A stretch of DNA of 64,000 nucleotides, taken from NCBI RefSeq assembly GCF_042654345.1, contig NZ_JBHSGB010000016.1, positions 1 to 64,000 of the forward strand, written 5' to 3'. The notes beneath the pieces are model-generated. The model did no database searches and was not told the origin of the DNA. It was given only the letters and a program-made list of their open reading frames with translations. Shown piece by piece: positions 33,551 to 42,627 of the stretch (within the stretch, counting starts at the first letter, position 1; every line of letters starts with the position of its first letter). The position numbers and the translations under genes are program-made. Source of the DNA: Pararheinheimera marina (GTDB lineage: Bacteria; Pseudomonadota; Gammaproteobacteria; Enterobacterales; Alteromonadaceae).

Positions 33551-34663
33551 CTACAGACGCATTGGCATCACAACGTACATAGCGCCGGTGTGATTCCCCA
33601 CACCTTCGACAAGCGCACTGGAGTTGGCGTCGCTTAAATTCATAATTACCAAATCAGTCGACAGCGTATTCAACACATCGAGCAGATATCCCACGTTGAA
33701 ACCGATCTCCAGCGTTTCGCCGACATACTCAACTTCAATTACTTCTTCGGCTTGCTCATGCTCGGGGTTATTCGCGACGATTTGCAGCTCGTTCTGACCC
33801 GACAAGGTAAAACGAACCCCACGATATTTTTCATTCGACAAAATAGAGGCACGCACGCACGCATCTTTTAATACATCACGGTGTGCAGTCACCTTCTTGG
33901 TGCTGTTGCGTGGCAAGACCCGGCGGTAATCAGGAAAACGGCCGTCGATCAATTTACAGCTGAAGCTGAACTGACTGTCGGTCAGACGGATATGATTTTG
34001 TCCCAGGCTCAGCTGCACCAGTTGTTCATCGGCACTCAGTAAGCGCATGATTTCCAGTACGCCTTTGCGGGGAATAATGATTTGTTTCTGGTGCCCGGCC
34101 GTTGCAGCCACATCCAAAGTACTTAATGCCAAACGATGACCGTCAGTCGCGACCGCGCGCAACACACCGTTATCTACTTCAAACAACAAACCATTCAGGT
34201 AATAACGCACATCCTGATTCGCCATTGAAAACGCGGTGTCGTCCAGCAAATGCCGTAACTGCTGACGTTCCAGTTGTAATTCAACTTCGCCGGCCCAGCT
34301 TTCCAGGTTAGGGTAATCCGTCGCGCTCAGGGTCGACAGGGTGAACTTACTTTTGCCTGTGCTCACCACACAGTTGTCGCCCTGCACCACAACATCAAGC
34401 AAGCTGGAATCCGGCAAACTGCGGCAGATGTCCAACAGTTTTTTGGCCGGTACGGTAATACGGCCGGCCACCTGTACTTGCTGTACTGGCGCGTGGGCGA
34501 CCAATTCGATTTCCAAATCTGTACCCGTTAAGATCAACTGACCTTCGGCTGTGACTTCAATTAAGACATTCGACAAAATAGGCAAAGTGTGACGACGCTC
34601 AATGGCACCAGATACCATTTGCAATGGTTTCAGCAGAGCATCACGGTCAAGAGTAAATTGCAT
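33551..34663 (-). CDS. dnaN: DNA polymerase III beta sliding clamp
   Basis: 370 aa, three DNA-clamp domains; it encircles DNA and tethers polymerases. Family features are the N terminus MQFTLDRDALLKPLQMVSG, PILSNVLIEV, ATDGHRLAL, RFPDYRRVLP and the terminal YVVMPMRL that forms part of the partner-binding pocket. Two adjacent ATGs occur (34666 and 34663); the second has better spacing (7 nt) to AGGG. The 15-bp gap after dnaA implies co-transcription. Confidence 0.98.
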   Translation of the reverse strand: MQFTLDRDALLKPLQMVSGAIERRHTLPILSNVLIEVTAEGQLILTGTDLEIELVAHAPVQQVQVAGRITVPAKKLLDICRSLPDSSLLDVVVQGDNCVVSTGKSKFTLSTLSATDYPNLESWAGEVELQLERQQLRHLLDDTAFSMANQDVRYYLNGLLFEVDNGVLRAVATDGHRLALSTLDVAATAGHQKQIIIPRKGVLEIMRLLSADEQLVQLSLGQNHIRLTDSQFSFSCKLIDGRFPDYRRVLPRNSTKKVTAHRDVLKDACVRASILSNEKYRGVRFTLSGQNELQIVANNPEHEQAEEVIEVEYVGETLEIGFNVGYLLDVLNTLSTDLVIMNLSDANSSALVEGVGNHTGAMYVVMPMRL

Positions 34664-34678
34664 CATCAGTCCCTAGTG

Positions 34679-36037
34679 TTATGAAGACAAAGTCCGAATT
34701 AAATTCTGGAAATCTTCTTTTATTTCATGGGTTTCTTCTTTGAGCGACTCTATCTTACGGCAGGCGTGCAATACAGTGGTATGGTCACGGCCACCAAAAG
34801 CATCGCCAATTTCCGGCAAGCTGTGGTTGGTCAGCTCCTTTGCAAGCGCCATAGCCATCTGCCTTGGTCTCGCGACAGAACGACTACGACGTTTCGATAA
34901 TAAGTCAGCCACCCGGATCTTGTAATACTCGGCCACGGTTTTCTGAATATTTTCTATAGTGACGAGTTTGTCCTGCAAAGCCAGCATATCGCGAAGCGCT
35001 TCACGAACAAAATCAATGGTAATAGGACGGCCAGTAAAGTTTGCATTGGCAGAAATACGGTTTAACGCCCCCTCCAACTCCCGAACATTGGAACGAAGCC
35101 GTTTAGCGACAAAAAACGCCACTTCTTCCGGCAAACGAATATTGATCTCCTGCGCTTTGCGCATCAGGATCGCCACCCGGGTTTCCAGTTCCGGCGGTTC
35201 GATCGCAATGGTCAAACCCCAACCGAACCGGCTTTTTAAACGTTCTTCGACACCATCGATCTCTTTGGGATAACGATCGCTGGTCAAAATGATCTGCTGA
35301 TTGCCTTCTAACAGCGCGTTAAAGGTGTGAAAAAATTCTTCCTGCGAGCGGTCTTTTTTGGCAAAAAACTGAATATCGTCAATCAGTAAGGCGTCGACAG
35401 AACGGTAATAGCGCTTAAATTCTTCAATGGCGTTATTTTGCAGTGCCTTCACCATATCCTGCACAAAACGCTCCGAGTGCATATAGATCACTTTAGCGTC
35501 GGGCTTTTTCGCCAAAATGCCATTCCCAACAGCGTGCAATAAGTGAGTTTTACCAAGACCAGTACCGCCATACAGGAACAGCGGGTTATAAGCAGATCCA
35601 GGATTATCAGCCACCTGCCGGGCGGCTGCACGCGCCAGCTGGTTCGATTTACCTTCGACGAAGTTATCAAAATTATGTTTGGCATTTACATTGCTGTTGA
35701 CGATGGTCTTGGGTGCAGGTTCCACCACAGCGGCCACAGGGTTTGCGGCTGCCACTTTTGGCATCGCCACCACAGGAGCTGGGCTGGCTTTTTGCGAAGA
35801 GCCGACATCAAACCGTAAGCGAGGGGCATGATCGCCACAATAACCCTGGATCAACTCATTGATCCTATTCAGGTATTTGTCACGAACCCAATCCAGAACA
35901 AAACGGTTAGGAGCATATAAGGTTAAGGCATCGTCAGAACTATCGGCTTGCAGCGGACGGATCCAGGTACCAAAATCGCGGGCAGGTAACTCGGCCTGCA
36001 AAGCTTCAAGGCAGTTTTTCCAAACGGATTGATACAC
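34679..36037 (-). CDS. dnaA: chromosomal replication initiator DnaA
   Basis: 452 aa. Domain I (MYQSVWKNCLEALQAEL...W) and a short, low-complexity domain II (about 85-118) precede AAA+ domain III with Walker A YGGTGLGKTHLLHA, Walker B ALLIDDIQFFA, and FKSRFGWGL-type box (LKSRFGWGL) and sensor 2. The domain IV DNA-binding helix-turn-helix carries RPRQMAMALAKELTNHSLPEIG and FGGRDHTTVLHAC. The start is GTG at 36037 with GGAG 6 nt upstream. The promoter at 36103-36132 contains a DnaA box, consistent with autoregulation. Confidence 0.98.
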   Translation of the reverse strand: MYQSVWKNCLEALQAELPARDFGTWIRPLQADSSDDALTLYAPNRFVLDWVRDKYLNRINELIQGYCGDHAPRLRFDVGSSQKASPAPVVAMPKVAAANPVAAVVEPAPKTIVNSNVNAKHNFDNFVEGKSNQLARAAARQVADNPGSAYNPLFLYGGTGLGKTHLLHAVGNGILAKKPDAKVIYMHSERFVQDMVKALQNNAIEEFKRYYRSVDALLIDDIQFFAKKDRSQEEFFHTFNALLEGNQQIILTSDRYPKEIDGVEERLKSRFGWGLTIAIEPPELETRVAILMRKAQEINIRLPEEVAFFVAKRLRSNVRELEGALNRISANANFTGRPITIDFVREALRDMLALQDKLVTIENIQKTVAEYYKIRVADLLSKRRSRSVARPRQMAMALAKELTNHSLPEIGDAFGGRDHTTVLHACRKIESLKEETHEIKEDFQNLIRTLSS

Positions 36038-36102
36038 CTTTATCTCCAGAAAGCCCCTATTTATTCTGATGAAGTCGGGCCGGCGTCATTGAAACGAGCA
36101 GC

Positions 36103-36132
36103 ATTATGAACCGACTTTATCCACAACTTCAA
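36103..36132 (-). promoter_or_regulatory. dnaA promoter with DnaA box in the spacer
   Basis: Minus strand: TTGAAG (36127-36132), an 18-bp spacer and CATAAT (36103-36108). A perfect DnaA box TTATCCACA occupies 36117-36125 on the plus strand, inside the spacer, where bound DnaA would block RNA polymerase. Confidence 0.65.
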
Positions 36133-36376
36133 TATTGACTTTTGTAAAATCCCCCCCTGAAGCAGCCCCGCGTGAAAAATACCAGGTAAGCACCTAATTT
36201 AATTGAATATTAATTAGTTATATCAATTCGAAATAGCCCGTTCCCTGCTTAAGCAGAGCAGACCTCCAACGGCATTTAGTCACATTTTATTCAATCTTGA
36301 AGCTCCTGCTTGTGGACAACTTTTGGCTGATTGAAAAAAACACAAGGATCAGTCGATGGAAAGGTGAGGATCTTCG
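36133..36376. other. non-coding dnaA-rpmH intergenic region
   Basis: The 449-bp gap between the divergent dnaA and rpmH genes holds the dnaA promoter (left) and rpmH promoter (right). This middle part contains an AT-rich block around 36196-36235, a 12-bp palindrome CTGCTTAAGCAG (36245-36256) and one DnaA-box-like 9-mer TTGTCCACA on the minus strand (36311-36319). No ORF or RNA gene was recognised. There are too few DnaA boxes and GATC sites to call it an origin. Confidence 0.6.
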
Positions 36377-36405
36377 TTGACAAGGCGGCAATGCTCACTT
36401 AAAAT
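36377..36405 (+). promoter_or_regulatory. rpmH promoter
   Basis: TTGACA (36377-36382), a 17-bp spacer and TAAAAT (36400-36405): a near-consensus sigma-70 promoter about 80 bp before rpmH. Confidence 0.8.
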
Positions 36406-36486
36406 TCGCGCTCTTTTTTAATCGCTGCGTTTTGGTACTTACTAAAACACAGACCCTTAGTAAATATCGACCGGACGGACGAAGTT

Positions 36487-36624
36487 ATGAAAAGAACCTT
36501 TCAACCTAGCGTTTTAAAACGTAAACGCAACCACGGCTTCCGTGCTCGCATGGCTACCAAAAATGGTCGTCAAGTATTAGCGCGTCGTCGTGCCAAAGGC
36601 CGCAAACGCCTGACTCAAGTTTAA
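36487..36624 (+). CDS. rpmH: 50S ribosomal protein L34
   Basis: 45 aa, very basic, beginning MKRTFQPSVLKRKRNHGFRA and ending RAKGRKRLTQV, unmistakably L34. First gene of rpmH-rnpA-yidD-yidC, driven by the strong promoter at 36377. The stop lies 13 nt before the rnpA GTG. Too short for a long-ORF scan but fully supported by sequence and synteny. Confidence 0.98.
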   Translation: MKRTFQPSVLKRKRNHGFRARMATKNGRQVLARRRAKGRKRLTQV

Positions 36625-36637
36625 GCTTGGTCGCTGC

Positions 36638-37009
36638 GTGGTCAGCTACACATTCAGCAGGGAGTTACGGCTGTTAACTCCCCGCGAATTCAACAACGTC
36701 TTCCAGGAACCCTTCCGGGTATCTTCTCCTCTCTTCACCATACTTTGTAAACCCAATCAAAGGCCTGCGCCTCGATTAGGTCTGACCATTGCAAAAAAAC
36801 GTGTTAAATTAGCCACGCAACGCAACCGGATAAAACGCTGCTGCCGCAATAGCTTTCGCTTGCATCAGCACGGATTACCGCCGGTCGATTTGGTGCTTTT
36901 GGTCAAAGGCGATATCAGCACAACGCCTAATGCAGAATTGCATAAGCAACTGGAAAAGTTATGGAGCAAGATCAAGCGCCAATATCTGGCCCTGCAGCAA
37001 AGCTGCTGA
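36638..37009 (+). CDS. rnpA: ribonuclease P protein component
   Basis: 123 aa basic protein that assists RNase P RNA in tRNA 5' processing. It contains FSRELRLLTPREFNNVF and the RNR motif region LGLTIAKKRVKLATQRNRIKR. The start is GTG at 36638, aligning with E. coli RnpA (MVKLAF). The 3' end overlaps yidD by 49 nt, normal for this operon. Confidence 0.96.
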   Translation: MVSYTFSRELRLLTPREFNNVFQEPFRVSSPLFTILCKPNQRPAPRLGLTIAKKRVKLATQRNRIKRCCRNSFRLHQHGLPPVDLVLLVKGDISTTPNAELHKQLEKLWSKIKRQYLALQQSC

Positions 37010-37224
37010 TTAAAGCCATTCGTGGTTATCAGCTAGTGCTTAGCCCTATGCTGGGTGCAAATTGTCGCTTCTATCCAACCTGCTCACATTATTCCATTGA
37101 AGCCATAGATCGTTTTGGCGCAATAAAAGGCAGTTGGTTAACCGCCAAACGTCTATTAAAATGTCACCCTTTACATCCCGGTGGTGAAGACCCGGTTCCA
37201 CAACAGCAGAAAGAGACTAACTAA
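36961..37224 (+). CDS. yidD: membrane protein insertion efficiency factor YidD
   Basis: 87 aa. Family signature LIKAIRGYQLVLSPML...CRFYPTCSHYSIEAI and KRLLKCHPLHPGGEDPVP, with conserved cysteines. An amphipathic inner-membrane-associated protein that aids YidC insertion. Starts inside rnpA; yidC begins 3 nt after its stop. Confidence 0.95.
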   Translation: MEQDQAPISGPAAKLLIKAIRGYQLVLSPMLGANCRFYPTCSHYSIEAIDRFGAIKGSWLTAKRLLKCHPLHPGGEDPVPQQQKETN

Positions 37225-37227
37225 CAG

Positions 37228-38862
37228 ATGGATTCTCAACGCAGTTTATTAGTGATCGCCCTGGCTTTTGTCAGCTTATTATTATGGCAAGCCTGGCAGG
37301 CCGACCACGCGCCAAAACCAGCAACCCCGGCGGTAACAGAAACGAGCCAGGCGCAAAACAATTCAGCCGAATTGCAACTGGGAAATACCAGCAGCAGCGC
37401 TCAGCCAACATCAGCTCCAGCTGTTGCGCAGCAGGTGAAAGTCCGTACTGATGTACTGGAACTGGTGATCGACACTAAAGGTGGCGACATTGTTGACCTG
37501 AAGTTACCAGCCTTCACTCTGGCGTTGGGTAACCCGGACCCTTACCAATTAATGCGTAAACTGAATGGCTTTGAATATGTAGCTCAGTCAGGCTTGCTGG
37601 CCGACGGCCCTGACGACAAACGTAATAGTGGTCGTCCTGTGTACAGTGTTGCAGAAACCAATTATCAGTTAGCTGCTGGCCAGAATGAATTAGTCGTCCC
37701 TCTGACTTACCTGCATAACGGTCTGGAAGTTGAGAAACGTTATGTCTTTACCGCTGGAAAATATGATGTCCGGGTAGAATATTCGCTGAAAAATACCTCA
37801 GACCAGACCAAATTGGTGCAGCCATATCAACACCTGGTGCAAACCATCGAAGGTGGCAAAACCAGCAGCATGATGATGCCTATCTACCGTGGTGCTGCCT
37901 ACTCCACCAGCGAAAAACGTTACGAAAAATACGATTTTGAAGAGATGCAGGAGACCAACCTGTTATCTCCGACCAAAGGTGGATGGGTTGCCATGCTGGA
38001 ACACTACTTTGTGGCCGCCTGGATCCCTCAAAAAGATGCCGACAACCAACTGTACAGCCTGGTAAGCAACGGCAATGGAGTCATTGGTGCCCGTGGTCCG
38101 GAAGTGACCATTCCAGCTGGTGAATCAGTCACCTTAACTTCTGTGTTTTATGCAGGTCCAAAAGATCAGGATCACCTGGCCAACCTGGCCGATGGCCTGG
38201 ACCTGACGGTCGACTATGGCTTCTTATGGTTTATCTCTCAGCCATTGTTTGCATTACTGACGTTAATCCAAAGCCTCGTCACTAACTGGGGTGTCGCCAT
38301 CATTATTATCACCCTGCTGATCAAAGGCCTGATGTTCCCACTGACCAAAGTTCAGTACGAATCACAAGCCAAGATGCGCAACCTGAAACCGAAAATGGAT
38401 GAAATCCAGGCTCGTTATAAAGATGACCGGCAAAAGCTGGGTCCAGCCATGATGGAGCTGTACCGCAAAGAAAAAGTAAACCCAATGGGTGGCTGCCTGC
38501 CAATGCTGATCCAGATGCCAATCTTCCTGGCGTTATACTGGGTATTCGTGGAAAGTGTGGAGTTACGTCAGGCGCCATTTGCACTGTGGATCCAGGATTT
38601 ATCCGTGCAAGACCCGTATTATGTGCTGCCAGTGTTATACGGTATCAGTATGTTCGTGATGCAGAAGCTGACACCTATGACAGTGACAGACCCAATGCAG
38701 CAGAAAATTATGATGTGGATGCCGGTGATGTTTTCGGTGTTCTTCCTGTGGTTCCCAAGTGGCCTGGTTCTGTATTGGGTGGTAAGCAACCTGATTTCCC
38801 TGGCGCAGATGTTATACATTTACCGTGGTATGGAGAAAAAAGGTCTGTATAGCCGGGCCTAA
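37228..38862 (+). CDS. yidC: membrane protein insertase YidC
   Basis: 544 aa. An N-terminal transmembrane anchor (about 6-23), a large periplasmic beta-domain (about 60-325), then the Oxa1-like core with five transmembrane segments including WGVAIIIITLLIKGLMFPLT, PMGGCLPMLIQMPIFLALYW and LQKLTPMTV-like segment MQKLTPMTVTDPMQQKIMMW. It inserts and folds inner-membrane proteins, including Fo ATP synthase subunit c, whose operon is also in this window. Operon with rpmH-rnpA-yidD. A terminator follows. Confidence 0.98.
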   Translation: MDSQRSLLVIALAFVSLLLWQAWQADHAPKPATPAVTETSQAQNNSAELQLGNTSSSAQPTSAPAVAQQVKVRTDVLELVIDTKGGDIVDLKLPAFTLALGNPDPYQLMRKLNGFEYVAQSGLLADGPDDKRNSGRPVYSVAETNYQLAAGQNELVVPLTYLHNGLEVEKRYVFTAGKYDVRVEYSLKNTSDQTKLVQPYQHLVQTIEGGKTSSMMMPIYRGAAYSTSEKRYEKYDFEEMQETNLLSPTKGGWVAMLEHYFVAAWIPQKDADNQLYSLVSNGNGVIGARGPEVTIPAGESVTLTSVFYAGPKDQDHLANLADGLDLTVDYGFLWFISQPLFALLTLIQSLVTNWGVAIIIITLLIKGLMFPLTKVQYESQAKMRNLKPKMDEIQARYKDDRQKLGPAMMELYRKEKVNPMGGCLPMLIQMPIFLALYWVFVESVELRQAPFALWIQDLSVQDPYYVLPVLYGISMFVMQKLTPMTVTDPMQQKIMMWMPVMFSVFFLWFPSGLVLYWVVSNLISLAQMLYIYRGMEKKGLYSRA

Positions 38863-38878
38863 AGGCGTCACAGTCTGA

Positions 38879-38916
38879 CAAAGGCCTGCTGGTGCCACAC
38901 CAACAGGCCTTTTGTT
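38879..38916 (+). terminator. yidC terminator
   Basis: Long GC-rich stem (AAAGGCCTG-TGGTG paired with CACCA-CAGGCCTTT, one C-A mismatch) followed by TTTTGTTT, before mnmE. Confidence 0.85.
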
Positions 38917-38948
38917 TATCTGCAATCCGTCGGATAAAAAGAGGTTTT

Positions 38949-40313
38949 ATGTACAGCACAGACACTATCGCTGCTCAGGCCACCGCCACAGGTCGCGCTG
39001 GAGTAGGTATTATCCGGGTCTCAGGTCCAGCGGTAAAAAGCGTCGCAGAGGCCTTACTCGGCAAGCTACCGAAGGTTCGCTACGCCGAGTACCTGCCTTT
39101 CCTTGACCAGAACGGCCAGGTGCTCGATCAGGGCATAGCCCTGTATTTCCCAGGCCCGAATTCATTTACCGGCGAAGATGTACTGGAACTGCAAGGTCAT
39201 GGCGGACCTGTACTGCTGGATATGTTGTTACGTCGTATCCTGACCTTAAAAGACGTGCGCATTGCCCGTCCGGGTGAATTTTCTGAACGGGCTTTTCTGA
39301 ATGACAAACTGGACCTGACTCAGGCCGAAGCCATTGCCGACCTGATCGATGCCAGCAGTGAACAGGCTGCCCGTTCAGCCATGCAATCATTACAGGGTGA
39401 ATTCTCGCGTAAAATTCACGATCTGGTAGAAAAAGTTATCTATTTGCGGATTTATGTCGAAGCCGCTATCGACTTTCCGGATGAAGAAATCGACTTTTTG
39501 TCGGATGGCAAAGTGGCTGGTGATCTGAACGAAATCATTCAGGACTTGGTGGCCATTCAACGTCAGGCCACCCAAGGCAGTATTTTGCGTGAAGGCATGC
39601 GCGTCGTTATAGCAGGCCGACCCAATGCCGGTAAGTCCAGTCTGCTCAATGCACTGGCCGGACGCGAAGCGGCGATCGTCACTGAAATTGCCGGCACCAC
39701 CCGTGACGTGTTACGTGAACACATTCATATCGATGGTATGCCGCTGCATATTATTGACACTGCCGGCTTGCGCGAAGCGACAGATAAAGTCGAACAGATA
39801 GGGATAGAGCGCGCCTGGCAGGAAATCGAACAAGCCGATCGGGTGCTGTTTATGGTTGACGGCACTACCACGCAGGCCAGCAGCCCAGCCGAGATTTGGC
39901 CAGACTTTATTGCCCGCTTACCAAAAGATTTGGGCCTGACCGTGATCCGCAATAAAGCAGACTTAACCGGAGAAACCGTTGGTGCCAGCACAAATGGCGA
40001 CTACCCGGTGTTTCACATCTCGGCGAAAACCAATTCCGGCATTGATGCGCTGCGTGAGCATCTGAAAGCTTGTATGGGTTTTGACGGCACAGGAGAAGGC
40101 AGTTTTATTGCCCGTCGCCGCCACCTGGATGCATTGGCACGCGCCGCCGAACATCTGGCCATTGGCGACCAACAACTGCATGATCACCTGGCAGGCGAAC
40201 TGCTGGCTGAAGAGTTGCGCCTGACCCAGCAACATCTGAATGAAATTACCGGTGAATTTAGCTCGGACGACCTGCTAGGCCGCATTTTCAGCTCCTTCTG
40301 TATCGGCAAGTGA
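38949..40313 (+). CDS. mnmE: tRNA modification GTPase MnmE (TrmE)
   Basis: 454 aa. The N-terminal folate-binding domain (about 1-118) starts MYSTDTIAAQATATGRAGVG. A helical domain surrounds the G domain, with VVIAGRPNAGKSSLLNALAG (G1), EIAGTTRD (G2), DTAGLR (G3), RNKADL (G4) and HISAKT (G5). It ends with the conserved FSSFCIGK, whose Cys is essential in homologues. It works with MnmG, also in this window, to make cmnm5U34 in tRNA. The start at 38949 (AGAGG upstream) is preferred over in-frame codons upstream within the yidC terminator. Confidence 0.97.
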   Translation: MYSTDTIAAQATATGRAGVGIIRVSGPAVKSVAEALLGKLPKVRYAEYLPFLDQNGQVLDQGIALYFPGPNSFTGEDVLELQGHGGPVLLDMLLRRILTLKDVRIARPGEFSERAFLNDKLDLTQAEAIADLIDASSEQAARSAMQSLQGEFSRKIHDLVEKVIYLRIYVEAAIDFPDEEIDFLSDGKVAGDLNEIIQDLVAIQRQATQGSILREGMRVVIAGRPNAGKSSLLNALAGREAAIVTEIAGTTRDVLREHIHIDGMPLHIIDTAGLREATDKVEQIGIERAWQEIEQADRVLFMVDGTTTQASSPAEIWPDFIARLPKDLGLTVIRNKADLTGETVGASTNGDYPVFHISAKTNSGIDALREHLKACMGFDGTGEGSFIARRRHLDALARAAEHLAIGDQQLHDHLAGELLAEELRLTQQHLNEITGEFSSDDLLGRIFSSFCIGK

Positions 40314-41495
40314 TTACTCCCGTCGCATTGCCAGGTGATCGATGGCGGTGCGGCGGACCAGCCAACTCAGTATCAATACGCCCAAAGCGGCAATGCCGCC
40401 GGCGACGATAAGGCTGCTGTGAAAATCTCCACTCGCAGCAGCCAGCCAGCCGCTAAACGCGGGTGCGACCACTTGTGCTGTGCCATAACACAAAGTCATT
40501 TTCCCCATCAACTGTGCCGGCTTATCCGGATAAAGCCGCCCGGCCAGCGTCAGCATCAGGCTGACACAGCCAATGAAGCTGCCACCAAACAACAGTGCAC
40601 TGAGCATCAGTGACCAGGGTGCCGTCCATAGCGCTGGCAGCACGATAGCAAAGGTATTGATGGCCAACGCCAGCCGCAGGCTAGGTAAATAGCCCTGGCG
40701 GCGTGCAATTCTGTCCCAGACCAAGGTAGCCGGAGCCGCCGCCAACCCCAACACCGCAAATGCCCAGTTGGCACCACCACTGAGCGCAGCATCCTGCTTG
40801 GCCATGCTGACGATAAAAGTCACAGTCACCACATAGCCATACCCCGCACAAAAGTACATCAGGTACAGGCCGCGCAGCAGCTGTGGGTCAATCACAGGCT
40901 TTTGCGTGGCAATAGCCTGGCTGCTGGCGGGCTTAGGTACCGGCAGCCAGCACCAGGCAGGGATCACCAACAACAGGCTGAGTGCAGCCAACCAGTTCCA
41001 CTGCGCCTGCCAACTCAGGCCAAGTTGACTACAGAGTTCAACGGCCACAGCCACTAACGCGATGCCCAAACCCAGACCGGCAAAATGCAGGCCCAGTTCA
41101 GCAGGGCGGCCATGTTGTTTTAGCTGATGCAGGATCAAACCTGATGCGAGCAGCATGGAGGCAGCAGCACTCAAACCGGCAAAGAAGCGCGAGAGGCCCC
41201 AAATCAACGGGTTATCAGACAAACCCATCGCCAGCGTTGTAACGACCGCCAGCACCAAGCCGCAGCGGTAGACGTAAAACTTCCACTGCCACTGGCTTAA
41301 ACGCACAGCAAGCAAGGCTCCGGCAAAATAACCAACATAATTTACCGTAGCCAAGAGGCCAGCTAACCATTCGGTCAGCCCGGCAGGCTGCATTAAGGGG
41401 ATTAATGGGGTATAGGCGAAACGGGCAATACCCAGGCACAGCAGCTGGCTGAAAAAACCCGCCAACAGAATTCGAATCCCGGCCCTATTGCCCAT
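40314..41495 (-). CDS. MFS transporter, YbfB/YjiJ-like
   Basis: 393 aa with about twelve transmembrane helices. The N terminus LLAGFFSQLLCLGIARFAYTPLIP and LATVNYVGYFAGALLA resembles YbfB/YjiJ major facilitator proteins. The substrate is unknown. Its TAA abuts the mnmE TGA with no intervening base and no terminator. AGGAG-like sequence precedes the ATG. A hairpin without a T-tract lies upstream at 41522-41546. Confidence 0.85.
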   Translation of the reverse strand: MGNRAGIRILLAGFFSQLLCLGIARFAYTPLIPLMQPAGLTEWLAGLLATVNYVGYFAGALLAVRLSQWQWKFYVYRCGLVLAVVTTLAMGLSDNPLIWGLSRFFAGLSAAASMLLASGLILHQLKQHGRPAELGLHFAGLGLGIALVAVAVELCSQLGLSWQAQWNWLAALSLLLVIPAWCWLPVPKPASSQAIATQKPVIDPQLLRGLYLMYFCAGYGYVVTVTFIVSMAKQDAALSGGANWAFAVLGLAAAPATLVWDRIARRQGYLPSLRLALAINTFAIVLPALWTAPWSLMLSALLFGGSFIGCVSLMLTLAGRLYPDKPAQLMGKMTLCYGTAQVVAPAFSGWLAAASGDFHSSLIVAGGIAALGVLILSWLVRRTAIDHLAMRRE

Positions 41496-41521
41496 AGACT
41501 GCTCCTGTTTTTTGACCAGCC

Positions 41522-41546
41522 TATCCGGCAGGCAGTCGGCCGGATA
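41522..41546. other. inverted repeat between MFS gene and PEBP gene
   Basis: Perfect 8-bp arms TATCCGGC/GCCGGATA with a 9-nt loop. No T-run follows on either strand. It is a possible transcript-end or leader structure. Confidence 0.4.
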
Positions 41547-41573
41547 TAAGCCAATAGTCGCAGTGCTGTGTGC

Positions 41574-42059
41574 TTAGCGCGCGTATGTGGCGGTCAGTGT
41601 GGCTTTGCCAATAGCGTTGGCGTTCAGCATAAAACCAACAACCGCGGCGCTGGCGTCATCAGGCACGCCAAGACCTTCTGAAGGTAGAGCCCACACCGTA
41701 AACTGGTAACGGTGCATACCATGACCAGGTGGTGGGCAAGCACCGCCGAAATCCGTTAAACCATAATCGTTGCGCAGTGCACGTGCGCCAGCAGGCAATT
41801 CACCATTACCAGCACCTTGCGCCAAGTCAGAAATAGTGGCCGGAATGTCCACCACCAGCCAATGCCAGAACCCAGACCCTGTCGGAGCATCCGGGTCAAA
41901 CACTGTCAGCGCAAAGCTTTTGGTATCCGCAGGTGCACCTGCCCAGCTCAGCGCTGGCGATTTGTTCGGACCATCACAACCAAACCCATTAAATTCAAAA
42001 GTCTTCGCCATAAAATGGCCTTCTTTGATATCCGGGCTGGTCAGTTGAAATTGGTTCAT
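41574..42059 (-). CDS. YbhB/YbcL-type phosphatidylethanolamine-binding family protein
   Basis: 161 aa PEBP-fold protein (Raf kinase inhibitor-like). It has SPALSWAGAPADTKSFAL, VFDPDAPTGSGFWHWLVVDIP, GACPPPGHGMHRYQFTVWAL and a C terminus ending ATLTATYAR. The biochemical role in bacteria is unclear. No signal peptide. The start at 42059 (MNQFQLTS) has AAGGAA 8 nt upstream; an open frame extends to 42104. It lies 51 bp downstream of trxC on the same strand. Confidence 0.9.
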   Translation of the reverse strand: MNQFQLTSPDIKEGHFMAKTFEFNGFGCDGPNKSPALSWAGAPADTKSFALTVFDPDAPTGSGFWHWLVVDIPATISDLAQGAGNGELPAGARALRNDYGLTDFGGACPPPGHGMHRYQFTVWALPSEGLGVPDDASAAVVGFMLNANAIGKATLTATYAR

Positions 42060-42110
42060 TGAAAATTCCTTGTTCACGAAAGGGATGTGGTAGACGGTCA
42101 GCAACAGCGG

Positions 42111-42533
42111 TTAAGCATGCTGCTGCAGCCACTGATAAAACCTCTGTTTTGGCATGGCGCCTGATTGCTGTGCAACCAGTTTTCCTTGTTTAAACAGCAT
42201 AAGGGTTGGAATAGAACGGATTTGAAATTGTGCCGCCAGCTGCTGCTGTTGCTCAGTATTCACTTTAGCAAAGCGAAAAGCAGGCTCCAGCTCTACCGCT
42301 GCCTGACTGAACACAGGGGCAAAATTTAAGCAGGGCCCACACCAGCTGGCCCAAAAATCAATGATCACAGGAAGCTCAGATTTCTGCACTTGATTCACAA
42401 AGTTAGCCGAGGTCAGCTCAATGGCCTTTCCCTGAAATAAGCTCTCTTTGCAGCGGCCACACTGAGGTTTATCGTTGAATTTGGCAGGATCAACCCGGTT
42501 TAAAGTGGAACAGCTGGGACAAGCAAGGATCAT
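42111..42533 (-). CDS. trxC: thioredoxin 2
   Basis: 140 aa. An N-terminal zinc-binding module with CPSC (5-8) and CGRC is followed by a thioredoxin fold with the active site WASWCGPC and cis-Pro in RSIPTLMLF. Cytoplasmic disulfide reductase of the TrxC type. Upstream lies the deaD terminator; the PEBP gene follows. Confidence 0.95.
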   Translation of the reverse strand: MILACPSCSTLNRVDPAKFNDKPQCGRCKESLFQGKAIELTSANFVNQVQKSELPVIIDFWASWCGPCLNFAPVFSQAAVELEPAFRFAKVNTEQQQQLAAQFQIRSIPTLMLFKQGKLVAQQSGAMPKQRFYQWLQQHA

Positions 42534-42595
42534 GGACTACCCCGTCAAACAATTTCCAAAGGATATGGGGTTAAAGGTAACAAACTCAAGGCGAA

Positions 42596-42621
42596 AAAAA
42601 GCCCGGCGAACCGGGCTTTTT
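42596..42621. terminator. deaD terminator
   Basis: GCCCGG/CCGGGC stem with CGAA loop flanked by A and T tracts. It terminates leftward transcripts from deaD just after its stop and could also act on the plus strand. Confidence 0.9.
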
Positions 42622-42627
42622 CATGGA

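Noticed and set aside
36038..36486. dnaA-rpmH gap as a second origin
   Set aside because: Only one perfect DnaA box, which sits in the dnaA promoter, one near match, few GATC sites and no 13-mer array; the mioC-mnmG region is far stronger.
36961..37009. rnpA/yidD overlap as a frameshift
   Set aside because: Both proteins are full length with family motifs; such overlap is usual in this operon.
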